20,109 nucleotides of DNA from Rathayibacter_A sp036510655 (GTDB lineage: Bacteria; Actinomycetota; Actinomycetes; Actinomycetales; Microbacteriaceae), in NCBI GenBank assembly GCA_036510655.1, contig DATCDQ010000049.1, forward strand, positions 1 through 20,109, read 5' to 3'. Below are positions 7,693 to 15,307 of this stretch, piece by piece (the first letter of the stretch is position 1; each line of letters starts with the position of its first letter). Below the pieces are notes generated by a model. That model was not told the origin of the DNA and did no database searches. It was given only the letters and a program-made list of their open reading frames with translations. The position numbers and the translations under genes were made by a program.

Positions 7693-8453
7693 GCAGCGGA
7701 ATGCGCACAAGCGGCGCGCCGGCCGTCACGATCGCCCGGCTCGGCAAACGATACAGCCAAGCCGGGCCGTTGGTGCTGGACGACGTCACGCTCACGATCG
7801 AGCCGGGGGAATTCGTCTGCCTGCTCGGGGCATCCGGTTGCGGAAAGTCCACGCTGCTGAACATCATCGCGGGGCTCGAGCGGCCATCGAGTGGATCGGT
7901 CACGGTGCCGAGCGGCGCCGCGGCCGTCATGTTCCAGGATGCGGCACTGTTCCCCTGGCTGAGCGCGTCGGGCAACGTCGAGCTGGCGTTGAAACTGCGC
8001 GGTGTCGCCCGCGAGAAGCGCCGCCCTGCCGCCCTCGAATTGCTCGACCTGGTCAACCTTGCGGATGCCGCCGACAAGCGCCCGCACGAGCTCTCCGGCG
8101 GGATGCGGCAGCGGGTCGCTCTCGCGCGCGCCCTCGCACAGGACCGCGACGTGCTGCTGATGGACGAACCGTTCGCAGCCCTCGACGCCATCACCCGCGA
8201 CCTCTTGCACGAAGAACTGGAGCGGGTCTGGCGCGACACCGGCCGCACGATCGTGTTCGTCACCCACAACGTGCGCGAAGCAGTGCGACTCGGCCAACGG
8301 GTGGTTCTGATGTCCGCGCGACCCGGCCGTGTTGCCGCTCAGTGGCCGGTCTCCGTGCGTGGCGAACGCCGCATCGAGTCCCCGGATGTCTCGCGCCTCG
8401 CGATCGAGATCACCGACCAGCTCAGGCAGGAGATCCGCCGCAATGCCGCATGA
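7689..8453 (+). CDS. ABC transporter ATP-binding protein, SsuB/TauB type
   Basis: The 254-residue ATPase energises the neighbouring importer. The Walker A motif GASGCGKST is at residues 47-55, the Q-loop at MFQD (Q83), the signature LSGGM at 135-139, Walker B VLLMDEP at 155-161 and the H-loop THN (H193). The sequence matches the nitrate/sulfonate/bicarbonate importer ATPase group. The GTG at 7689 overlaps the stop of the binding-protein gene as GTGA; an ATG at 7701 is a possible later start. The gene overlaps the permease gene by 11 bases, so all three components are translationally linked. The ligand cannot be read from this subunit. Confidence 0.92.
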   Translation: MSSGMRTSGAPAVTIARLGKRYSQAGPLVLDDVTLTIEPGEFVCLLGASGCGKSTLLNIIAGLERPSSGSVTVPSGAAAVMFQDAALFPWLSASGNVELALKLRGVAREKRRPAALELLDLVNLADAADKRPHELSGGMRQRVALARALAQDRDVLLMDEPFAALDAITRDLLHEELERVWRDTGRTIVFVTHNVREAVRLGQRVVLMSARPGRVAAQWPVSVRGERRIESPDVSRLAIEITDQLRQEIRRNAA

Positions 8454-9396
8454 CATCGAGTTGGCCGCGCCGCCGTCCGGCTCCGACCTGCGCGCCCTGG
8501 AGTCCGGGCTCGACGCCCTGCAGACCGGTCAGAACGGGTTGAACGGCTGGACCGGAGAGGCCGGCCTGTCCGGCCTGTCCGGCCGGCTCGGGTCGGCACG
8601 TGCCGGTCGCACGCTTGTGCGCAGTGTGCTCCCGCCCGTGCTGCTCGTGCTCGCGTTCCTGATCGTCTGGCAGCTCTACGTCGTGATTGCACAGCCGCGC
8701 CCTGATATCGTGCCCGCGCCTCTCGACGTCGCGGCATCGATCGGGCAGGCCTGGCAAAGCGGTCGCTTGCAACAGGCGGTCGCCACCAGCCTGGAACGCG
8801 GTGTGATCGGGTTTCTGATCGCCGTCGCCGTCGGCACGCCGATCGGCATGCTCCTGGCCGAAATCAATCCGTTGCGACGCGCACTCGGCCCGATCATCTC
8901 CGGGCTGCAGGTGCTGCCGTCCGTCGCGTGGGTTCCCGCCGCGATCCTCTGGTTCGGCCTCACGGACGCGACCGCCTATTTCGTCGTGCTGATGGGCGCG
9001 ATCCCCTCGATCGTCAACGGTTTGCTCGCCGGCGTCGACCAGGTGCCACCACAATTCCGCCGCGTCGGCACGGTGTTGGGAGCGAACCGTCTTCAGCAGT
9101 CGACGCTTGTCGTGCTGCCCGCCGCACTGCCCGGTTACCTCGGTGGACTCAAACAGGGCTGGGCGTTCTCCTGGCGCTCGCTGATGGCGGCTGAAATCAT
9201 CACCGTCGGCGGAACGATGGGCTTCGGCCTGGGCAGCATGCTCGAACAGGGCCGCGAACTGGCCGACCTGCCGGCCGTGCTGGCGACCATCCTGTTGATC
9301 CTTATCATCGGGATGCTTGTCGAGCTCGCCGTCTTCGCCCCGCTCGAGCGGCGCCTCGCCCGCGGTCGCGGCCTGGCCAGGGGTGGTGCGCGATGA
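8443..9396 (+). CDS. ABC transporter permease, SsuC/TauC type
   Basis: The 317-residue membrane protein forms the channel of the SsuABC-type importer. After a Gly/Leu-rich cytoplasmic N-terminus of about 60 residues, with small repeats GLSGLSG, there are about six hydrophobic segments starting at SVLPPVLLVLAFLIVWQLYV. The binding-protein-dependent transport loop is seen in VDQVPPQFRRVGTVLGA. The ATG at 8443 has AGGAGA about nine bases upstream and overlaps the ATPase gene by 11 bases. The end overlaps the methyltransferase gene as ATGA. The long N-terminal tail is variable in this family. Confidence 0.9.
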   Translation: MPHDIELAAPPSGSDLRALESGLDALQTGQNGLNGWTGEAGLSGLSGRLGSARAGRTLVRSVLPPVLLVLAFLIVWQLYVVIAQPRPDIVPAPLDVAASIGQAWQSGRLQQAVATSLERGVIGFLIAVAVGTPIGMLLAEINPLRRALGPIISGLQVLPSVAWVPAAILWFGLTDATAYFVVLMGAIPSIVNGLLAGVDQVPPQFRRVGTVLGANRLQQSTLVVLPAALPGYLGGLKQGWAFSWRSLMAAEIITVGGTMGFGLGSMLEQGRELADLPAVLATILLILIIGMLVELAVFAPLERRLARGRGLARGGAR

Positions 9397-10124
9397 CCGG
9401 CACCGTCACACTGGCCGGATCCGTCACACTGATCGGCGGTGGGCCGGGGGACGCCGGACTGATCACCGTGCGCGGACTGGAGCGGTTGCGCGCTGCGGAT
9501 GTTGTCATCGCCGACCGACTCGGCCCACGTTCTCTGCTCGACGAGCTGCCTCCGCATGTGACCGTGATCGACGTCGGCAAGCACCCCGGTCACCATCCGG
9601 TGCCGCAGTGGCGGATCAACGAGTTGATCGTCGAGCACGCGAAGGCCGGTCGCACTGTTGTGCGACTCAAGGGCGGAGACCCGTATGTGTTCGGACGCGG
9701 CGGCGAAGAGGTCGAAGCCTGCCGGCGCGCCGACGTTGACGTTGAGGTTGTGCCTGGCGTGACCAGCGCGATCGCCGTTCCGGCCGCAGTCGGAATCCCG
9801 GTGACGTATCGCGGCATTGCCAACGGGTTTTCGGTGGTCACCGGCCATGAGGACCTCGACCAGCTTCCTGGTGGATCGAATCACACGGTGATCTTGCTGA
9901 TGGGCGTCGGCGGGCTTGCTGCCAACGTGACGACGCTCGTGAAGGGCGGGCGCGCATCCGAATGTCCGGTGGCGATCATCGAAGACGGCTTCGGCCCCGA
10001 GCAGCGGGTGACAACAGGAACGCTCGGCACGATCGCGGCCGTCGCGGCGCTCGCCAGTGTCAAGAACCCCGCGGTCATCGTCGTCGGCGACGTCGTGACA
10101 CTCTTGCCCGGCTATGCCGGGTGA
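9393..10124 (+). CDS. cobA: Uroporphyrinogen-III C-methyltransferase (siroheme branch)
   Basis: The 243-residue SAM-dependent enzyme methylates uroporphyrinogen III twice to precorrin-2, the precursor of siroheme and B12. Family motifs are VTLIGGGPGDAGLITVRG near the start, VVRLKGGDPYVFGRGGEE (residues 89-106) and VVPGVTSAIAVPAAVGIPVT (119-138). It has only the methyltransferase domain; the dehydrogenase and ferrochelatase activity found in CysG is not fused and not in this window. Its place in the operon shows the product serves the siroheme of SirA. The ATG overlaps the permease stop (ATGA). The names sumT and nirE are used for the same enzyme. Confidence 0.93.
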   Translation: MTGTVTLAGSVTLIGGGPGDAGLITVRGLERLRAADVVIADRLGPRSLLDELPPHVTVIDVGKHPGHHPVPQWRINELIVEHAKAGRTVVRLKGGDPYVFGRGGEEVEACRRADVDVEVVPGVTSAIAVPAAVGIPVTYRGIANGFSVVTGHEDLDQLPGGSNHTVILLMGVGGLAANVTTLVKGGRASECPVAIIEDGFGPEQRVTTGTLGTIAAVAALASVKNPAVIVVGDVVTLLPGYAG

Positions 10125-10191
10125 TCTGGCTGACCGGGCTGTTCTGCGGTCCCGGCGTACTGACACACAGACCATTCCAGAAAGGAACCCT

Positions 10192-11607
10192 ATGCCCAGA
10201 CCCCTCCGCGTCGCGATCATCGGTGCCGGACCGGCCGGAATCTATGCCGGCAACATCCTCAGCTGCACGGGACTTGACGTGTCGATCGATCTGATCGAGA
10301 CGCTTCCTGCACCGTACGGGCTGATCCGGTACGGCGTCGCGCCCGACCATCCACGCATCAAAGGCGTCGTGCGCTCTCTGCACGAGATGCTCGATGCCGG
10401 CACGATCCGGCTGCTCGGCAATGTGACTCTCGGCGTCGATCTGACCCTCGACGACCTGCGACGACACTACGACGCGGTGGTCTTCGCCACCGGCGCCGCG
10501 CGTGACGCAGCACTGGACGTGCCCGGCATCGAGCTACCCGGTTCATACGGCGCCGCCGACTTCGTCTCGTGGTACGACGGCCACCCAGATGTGCCGCGCG
10601 AGTGGACGCTGGACGCTCGCGAGGTCGCCGTCATCGGCAACGGCAACGTCGCGCTCGACATCGCCCGCGTGCTCGCGAAGCTGCCGCAAGACATGCTGCG
10701 GACAGATATTCCCGCAAACGTATATGACGGCCTGACGGCGTCGGCGGTGACGGACGTGCACGTCTTCGGCCGACGCAGCCCCGCTCATGTCAAATTCACT
10801 CCGCTCGAACTGCGCGAGCTCGGCGAGGTGGCCGGTGTCGACGTGATCCTTGACGCGGAAGACTTCGCAGACGTCGACGGAATCGACGCCGTCGCGAAGG
10901 CTGCGGGCACGAACCAGGTCAAGGTGATGACCCGCACGCTGCGCGGCTGGCTCGAACGTGAGCAGACCGGAGCGGCACGCCGCCTGCATCTGCATTTCTT
11001 CCATCAGCCAACAGAGGTTCTCGGGCGGGACCGGGTGGAAGGCATCCGGTTCGAGCGCTCCGCGCTGGATCGTTCGGACGGCACTAATAGCATTGATGCC
11101 GCCGGCGGCGCAGTCCATGGCACAGGCACGTTCGTCGACTATCCGGTGCAGGCCGTGTACCGCGCGGTGGGATACTTCGGGTCGCCGCTGCAGGGAGTGC
11201 CGTTCGATGAGCGCCGCGGCGTGATCCGCAACAGTGAAGGCCGTGTGCTCGACAACTCGGGCGAGCAGCTGGCCGGACTCTACGCGACGGGCTGGATCAA
11301 GCGCGGCCCGGTTGGCCTAATCGGCCACACCAAGGGCGATGCGATGGAGACGGTGGAGCACCTGGTCTCCGACTTCGATGCATTGCCGCGTGCGGAGGAA
11401 CCCGACGAGCAGGCGGTGCTCGACCTGCTCGCCGTGCGCGGAGTGAACTACACCACCTGGCAGGGCTGGCTGGCTCTCGACGAACACGAGCGCGCACAGG
11501 GTGCTGCCGATCGCTCGCCCGTTGAGCGCGAACGGGTCAAGGTGGTGCCCCGCGACGAGCAGGTTTCGATCGCCCGCGCCCCCGAACTCGTCACCCCCTT
11601 CCACTGA
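10192..11607 (+). CDS. fprA: Ferredoxin/adrenodoxin-type NADP+ reductase, FprA family
   Basis: This 471-residue FAD enzyme passes electrons from NADPH to ferredoxin, which then feeds sulfite reductase. The FAD-binding motif is IIGAGPAGIYAG near residues 9-20. The NADP-binding motif is VIGNGNVALDIARVL with G149 and G151. The C-terminal ATGWIKRGPVGLIGHTKGDA (from A365) is the signature of adrenodoxin reductase and mycobacterial FprA. The ATG at 10192 has AAAGGAA about five bases upstream; in-frame codons further upstream overlap the methyltransferase gene and lack family similarity. Ferredoxin itself is not encoded here. The gene ends inside an inverted repeat that may terminate the operon. Confidence 0.93.
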   Translation: MPRPLRVAIIGAGPAGIYAGNILSCTGLDVSIDLIETLPAPYGLIRYGVAPDHPRIKGVVRSLHEMLDAGTIRLLGNVTLGVDLTLDDLRRHYDAVVFATGAARDAALDVPGIELPGSYGAADFVSWYDGHPDVPREWTLDAREVAVIGNGNVALDIARVLAKLPQDMLRTDIPANVYDGLTASAVTDVHVFGRRSPAHVKFTPLELRELGEVAGVDVILDAEDFADVDGIDAVAKAAGTNQVKVMTRTLRGWLEREQTGAARRLHLHFFHQPTEVLGRDRVEGIRFERSALDRSDGTNSIDAAGGAVHGTGTFVDYPVQAVYRAVGYFGSPLQGVPFDERRGVIRNSEGRVLDNSGEQLAGLYATGWIKRGPVGLIGHTKGDAMETVEHLVSDFDALPRAEEPDEQAVLDLLAVRGVNYTTWQGWLALDEHERAQGAADRSPVERERVKVVPRDEQVSIARAPELVTPFH

Positions 11608-11640
11608 GTTGCCTCAAATGACCCTTCATGAGGCAACTCA
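11605..11640 (+). terminator. Inverted repeat starting at the fprA stop codon
   Basis: Perfect 12-base arms TGAGTTGCCTCA (11605-11616) and TGAGGCAACTCA (11629-11640) flank a 12-base loop, and the first arm begins with the fprA TGA. There is no T-tract, which is common for actinobacterial terminators. It is placed to end the sulfur operon but could instead be a protein-binding site for the downstream gene. Confidence 0.5.
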
Positions 11641-11641
11641 C

Positions 11642-11675
11642 GGGAATGCGGGACTCACGGGATTGCGGGACTCCG
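11642..11675 (+). repeat. Imperfect 17-bp direct repeat before the flavoprotein gene
   Basis: GGGAATGCGGGACTCAC (11642-11658) is followed directly by GGGATTGCGGGACTCCG (11659-11675), with 14 of 17 bases identical. It lies within a possible 34-codon ORF (11618-11722) whose TGA overlaps the next ATG. I do not call that ORF as a gene, since it has no ribosome site and shares the bases of the inverted repeat. Confidence 0.6.
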
Positions 11676-11718
11676 TGCCCGTGGTCGCCGGTATTGCCGC
11701 AAAAGAGATGAACTGGAA

Positions 11719-12729
11719 ATGAACAACGAATACGACGCCCTGATCATCGGGGGCGGCCCTGCTGGGCTGTCGGCCGCGCTGAATCTCGTGCGCGCGCGAC
11801 GTCGTGTGCTCCTGGTCGACACGGGGAGACCGCGCAACGCGGCAACGCTCATCGCGCATGGCTTCATCACTCGCGACGGTATTCCACCGCATGAATTGCG
11901 CAAGCTCGCCCGGGAGGAGCTGGAACGGTATCCGGATGCCGACGTGATCGTGCGTGGGACCGTGTCCGGGGTGTGCCCTTCGACAAGCTCAGGGACCGGG
12001 ACAGGCTCAGGGACCGGGACAGGCTTAGGGACCGGTGAGAGCATAGGGACCGGCGCAAGATCGGACGATGTCGGCGGGTTCGTGGCGGAGTTCACGACAG
12101 CGGGGGTCGCGCGCACGGTGCGCGCGGCATCCGTCGTGGTGGCGACCGGGCTGCGCGAGACGCTACCGGCGCTGCCGAGCATCCGCGCGTATTACGGCAT
12201 GAGCCTGTTCAGTTGCGTCGCCTGCGATGGCTACGAACAGGGCGGCAAGCCGATTGCACTGATTGGGGAGACGCCTGACCTCGCGACCCGTGCGCTGCTC
12301 GTCGCACAGTGGAGCAGCAATCTCACGGTCTTCACGAATGGCACTGACGCCATCGACGCACCGGATGAAGCGGAACTCGCCTCCCGGGGGATCGCCCTCG
12401 AACGCCGGCTGATCGACGACCTTGAGGGGGATCATGGGGTGCTGACGGGCATCCGTTTGCAAGACGGACTAGTCATTCCGGCCAGCGGCGGATTCGTGCG
12501 GCCGCAGTGGCATCCGGTGCTGGATGCGGTCGACGCGCTCGCCCTCGAAACGGATGCGTCCGGCCTGCTCGTCACCGATCGCGACGGGCGCACGAGCCTG
12601 CCCGGTGTCTACGCAGCCGGCGACGTGGCTGTGCCCGGGCCGCAGCAGCTGATCGTCGCCGCCGGCGCTGGGGCACGGGTGGCCGCAGTGCTCAACCAGG
12701 ATCTGCTTGGACTGGTTACCGCTCACTGA
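11719..12729 (+). CDS. Thioredoxin-reductase-like FAD disulfide oxidoreductase with repeat-derived insert
   Basis: The 336-residue product begins with an FAD motif IIGGGPAGLSAAL (GGGPAG at residues 11-16). It carries a redox pair CVAC (C166 and C169, within FSCVACDGYE), as in low-molecular-weight thioredoxin reductases, and ends with GVYAAGDVAVPGPQQLIVAAGAG. The second nucleotide site is odd: where these enzymes have a glycine-rich NADPH motif, this one reads GETPDLA (183-189). Residues 89-112 are four hexapeptides (TSSGTG, TGSGTG, TGLGTG, ESIGTG) encoded by an 18-bp tandem repeat. Removing them puts the CxxC near its usual position. The substrate is unknown; a thioredoxin-like protein or a small disulfide is possible. 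It lies 111 bases after fprA and may be a separate unit. Confidence 0.85.
   Translation: MNNEYDALIIGGGPAGLSAALNLVRARRRVLLVDTGRPRNAATLIAHGFITRDGIPPHELRKLAREELERYPDADVIVRGTVSGVCPSTSSGTGTGSGTGTGLGTGESIGTGARSDDVGGFVAEFTTAGVARTVRAASVVVATGLRETLPALPSIRAYYGMSLFSCVACDGYEQGGKPIALIGETPDLATRALLVAQWSSNLTVFTNGTDAIDAPDEAELASRGIALERRLIDDLEGDHGVLTGIRLQDGLVIPASGGFVRPQWHPVLDAVDALALETDASGLLVTDRDGRTSLPGVYAAGDVAVPGPQQLIVAAGAGARVAAVLNQDLLGLVTAH
11983..12054 (+). repeat. Four in-frame 18-bp tandem repeats inside the flavoprotein gene
   Basis: Units at 11983-12000, 12001-12018, 12019-12036 and 12037-12054 follow ACAGGCTCAGGGACCGGG with increasing divergence, and are preceded by CCCTTCG. They are in phase with the gene and encode Gly/Thr/Ser-rich hexapeptides. 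The last two contain TTA and ATA, codons rare in this GC-rich DNA, which points to a non-coding origin for the sequence. Confidence 0.9.
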
Positions 12730-12740
12730 GCAGAGGGTCG

Positions 12741-12840
12741 GGGTCTCGATACACGTATTCGCTGCGCTCATGCGTTACTCGACCACCGGTGTTGGTGGTC
12801 GAGTAGCCCGCGAGCGGAGCGAGCAGGCGTATCGAGACCC
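12741..12840. repeat. 100-bp palindrome made of two head-to-head interspersed repeat arms
   Basis: The left arm (12741-12787, starting GGGTCTCGATAC and ending ACTCGACCACC) and the right arm (12794-12840, starting GGTGGTCGAGTAG and ending GTATCGAGACCC) are imperfect inverted copies around a six-base loop. The ends and the loop-proximal 11 bases pair perfectly; the middle diverges. It follows the flavoprotein stop by 11 bases, so it may act as a terminator or transcript-stabilising hairpin. It has the form of a REP/BIME-like element. Related copies are at 6516-6590 and, decayed, at 1372-1418. Confidence 0.85.
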
Positions 12841-12873
12841 GCATGGGCTCGCTGTGCGCCGCACGGGATTCAA

Positions 12874-12884
12874 ATGTCTAACAT
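12874..12884. promoter_or_regulatory. Candidate GntR/FadR-family operator
   Basis: ATGTCTAACAT is a perfect palindrome (ATGT-CTA-ACAT) that matches the general GntR operator pattern GT-N(x)-AC. It lies eight bases upstream of the TTGACA box of the permease promoter. The operon encodes a FadR-type regulator as its second gene, so autoregulation at this site is a reasonable inference. Confidence 0.4.
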
Positions 12885-12891
12885 CAGGCCA

Positions 12892-12921
12892 TTGACACAT
12901 TAACCTTCGAAGGGCCAGAAT
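12892..12921 (+). promoter_or_regulatory. Sigma-70-type promoter for the amine-utilisation operon
   Basis: A perfect -35 box TTGACA (12892-12897) is followed after 18 bases by CAGAAT (12916-12921), four of six matches to the -10 consensus. The start would be near 12928, leaving a leader of about 64 bases before the permease ATG. It lies just downstream of the 100-bp palindrome, as expected for a new transcription unit. Confidence 0.55.
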
Positions 12922-12991
12922 CGCCTCAGCATCATCAGGTGCCGCCACCTCTCCCCGGTAGGCCATATTTCCCAGATAGGTACGCAAACCA

Positions 12992-14542
12992 ATGACTGAA
13001 GAAGCGACAACGAGGTCGAAGGCTCAGCAGTCCGCCGACGCGGATGCAGCGGATCTCGCCAAACTCGGCTACAAACAAGAGCTCCATCGCGGCATGTCCG
13101 GATTCTCGAACTTCGCCGTTTCCTTTTCGATCATCTCGATCCTGGCCGGCTGTATCACGTCGTACTCGATCGCGTTGAAATCCGGCGGGCCCGCAGCGAT
13201 CAACATCGGCTGGCCTCTGGTCGGTGTCTTCGTGCTCTTCGTCGCGCTGGCGATGGCCGAAGTCTGCTCGAAGTATCCAACGGCAGGCGGCCTCTACTTC
13301 TGGGCCGGGCGTTTGGCCAAGAAGAACAAGCGCCAATGGGCCTGGTTCGTCGGCTGGTTCAACTTCCTCGGCGAGGTTGCCGTTACGGCGGCCATCGACT
13401 TCGGTGCAGCCACCACGATGATGGCCTTCGCCGCGCTGACCTTCGGCGTTACGCCGACGGCGGCCAATACGTTCATCCTGTTCATCGTGATCATCGCTAT
13501 ACACGGAGCGCTGAACACGTTCGGGGTCAAGCTGGTCAGCTGGCTGTGCAACCTGTCGGCATGGTGGCACATCGTCGGTGTGCTCATCATTGTCGGTGCA
13601 CTGTGGATCATTCCGACCAGTCACCAGTCGTTCGACTGGACCATGACCGCATGGCACAACGAGACCGGGTTCTCGTTTGGGCCGTACGTGTTCCTGATGG
13701 GCCTGTTGATGGCGCAGTACACGTACACCGGTTACGACGCATCCGCTCACGTGGCAGAAGAGACCATGAATGCGTCGCGCTCGGCACCGAGGGGCATCGT
13801 GATGAGCGTGGTGATCTCGATCATCGGCGGCTGGATCCTGCTGTTCTCGATCACGGCGGCGATTCAGGATGGAACGCAGGCCGGGCTGACGAAGCTAGCA
13901 GCAACATCCACGGGTCTTCCGCCCGCGCAGATCTTCCTCGACGCGCTCAACAACCCGACCATGGCGAAGTTCCTGCTCTTCATCGTCTGCGGCGCACAAT
14001 TCTTCTGCGGCATGGCCTCCGTCACGGCGAACTCGCGGATGAGCTTCGCGTTCTCGCGAGATAACGCCATTCCGGGCTCTCGGCTGTGGAAGAAAGTCAA
14101 CCCGCGCACCGGCACACCGACCAACTCGATCTGGCTGTGCGTCGTGCTCTCGATCCTCCTGACGGTGCCGGCACTCTTCAATACGACCGCGTACCTCGCA
14201 GTCACGTCCATTGCGGTGATCGGCCTGTACATCGCCTACGTGACGCCGGTGTTCCTGCGGCGACTCAACAAGAACTTCGTTCCCGGCCCATGGCACCTGG
14301 GCAGGTGGAGCGGGATCATCGGCTGGATCGCCGTGGTCTGGGTGATCTTCATCTGCATTCTGTTCGTCTTGCCGCCCGTGGCTCCGATCACGGCCGACAC
14401 GTTCAACTACTCGCCGATCGCGGTGGTCTTCGTCGCGATTTTCGCGATCGTCATGTGGTACGCCCGCGGGCGGAAGCATTTCATGACGAAGGACGAAGCC
14501 GCAGATCTGACCATTGCGGTAGACAAGTTGCTCGAGCAGTAG
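12992..14542 (+). CDS. APC-superfamily amino acid/amine permease
   Basis: The 516-residue membrane protein has about twelve hydrophobic segments after a charged 30-residue N-terminus. LGYKQELHRGMSGFSNFAVS followed by FSIISILAGCITSY, and AEVCSKYPTAGGLYFWAG, are characteristic of the amino acid-choline-GABA group of APC permeases. Later YTGYDASAHVAEETMNASR is also conserved in that group. It probably imports the amine that is glutamylated by the ligase encoded downstream. The ligand (polyamine, ethanolamine, GABA or an amino acid) cannot be read from sequence. Only a weak ribosome site (ATAGG) precedes the ATG at 12992. It is the first gene of the operon, with 14 bases to the regulator gene. 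Confidence 0.88.
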   Translation: MTEEATTRSKAQQSADADAADLAKLGYKQELHRGMSGFSNFAVSFSIISILAGCITSYSIALKSGGPAAINIGWPLVGVFVLFVALAMAEVCSKYPTAGGLYFWAGRLAKKNKRQWAWFVGWFNFLGEVAVTAAIDFGAATTMMAFAALTFGVTPTAANTFILFIVIIAIHGALNTFGVKLVSWLCNLSAWWHIVGVLIIVGALWIIPTSHQSFDWTMTAWHNETGFSFGPYVFLMGLLMAQYTYTGYDASAHVAEETMNASRSAPRGIVMSVVISIIGGWILLFSITAAIQDGTQAGLTKLAATSTGLPPAQIFLDALNNPTMAKFLLFIVCGAQFFCGMASVTANSRMSFAFSRDNAIPGSRLWKKVNPRTGTPTNSIWLCVVLSILLTVPALFNTTAYLAVTSIAVIGLYIAYVTPVFLRRLNKNFVPGPWHLGRWSGIIGWIAVVWVIFICILFVLPPVAPITADTFNYSPIAVVFVAIFAIVMWYARGRKHFMTKDEAADLTIAVDKLLEQ

Positions 14543-14556
14543 TCGGAGCGCCCAAC

Positions 14557-15306
14557 ATGTCTGAAACACCCCGGGTGGCGACACCGTTAGTCGACACCGT
14601 CTTGCAGCCCGTGCGCGGACACATGGCCTTCGAGTCCTGTGTCGAACAGCTCGGTTCTGCGATTCAACTCGGGGTGTTTCGGGCGGGCAGCAAACTGCCG
14701 ACTGAACGAGAGCTGTCTGACCGGCTGAACGTCTCGAGAGCGACGCTTCGCGAGGCGATCAGCGCACTGCGTGCCGCCGGTTTCGTGTCGACGACGCGGG
14801 GCCGCGGGGGCGGCACAGTGGTCGAGTCGTTGGAAAACGCTCGACCGCTCGACCCCGCACTCAGCGATCCGACACTGGGCAGAGATCGGCAGACGGAGAT
14901 GAACGACATCCTCATCTTCCGCGCGATCGTCGAACCGGGGGCGTGCTACCAGGCGGCGATCCGCCCGCTCGACGCGTCGGCTCGGCTGTTGCTCACGACC
15001 TGCCTGAAAGAATTCGACGCGGTGGATTCACCGGCCGCCTACCGGCAAGCGGATGCGCGCCTGCACTTGGCAATCGCATCCGCCTGTGGTTCTGCCGAAC
15101 TATCCAACGCGTGCAGCACCGTGCAGACGAAGGTGCACCAATACCTGGCCGAGATTCCGTTTTTGCGGGCCAACATCACGGGCTCGGACGAACAACACCG
15201 CACCATTGTCGCGGCCATCCTCGACGGAGACGGCGACACGGCGCGGCTGGTTATGGAGAAACACTGCGACGCAACGGCGGCGCTTTTGAAGGGATTGCTG
15301 AAATAA
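14557..15306 (+). CDS. FadR-subfamily GntR transcriptional regulator
   Basis: The 249-residue protein has a winged helix-turn-helix near residues 28-90, with the GntR signature LPTERELSDRLNVSRATLRE, then AISALRAAGFVSTTRGRGGG as the wing. The C-terminal domain is the helical FCD ligand-binding type, with candidate metal ligands in ADARLHLAIA, DEQHRTIVAA and MEKHCDATA. It is expected to be a repressor that responds to a substrate or intermediate of the operon. The ATG at 14557 was chosen because GGAG precedes it and the protein then has normal family length; the frame extends upstream only as a shadow of the permease gene. The candidate operator is at 12874-12884. Confidence 0.9.
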   Translation: MSETPRVATPLVDTVLQPVRGHMAFESCVEQLGSAIQLGVFRAGSKLPTERELSDRLNVSRATLREAISALRAAGFVSTTRGRGGGTVVESLENARPLDPALSDPTLGRDRQTEMNDILIFRAIVEPGACYQAAIRPLDASARLLLTTCLKEFDAVDSPAAYRQADARLHLAIASACGSAELSNACSTVQTKVHQYLAEIPFLRANITGSDEQHRTIVAAILDGDGDTARLVMEKHCDATAALLKGLLK

Positions 15307-15307
15307 C

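Noticed and set aside
11618..11722. A 34-codon leader ORF overlapping the flavoprotein start
   Set aside because: No ribosome site. It starts in the loop of an inverted repeat and runs through an imperfect direct repeat, so a chance frame is more likely.
11983..12054. A short CRISPR-like array
   Set aside because: The units are contiguous 18-mers with no spacers and lie inside a coding frame.
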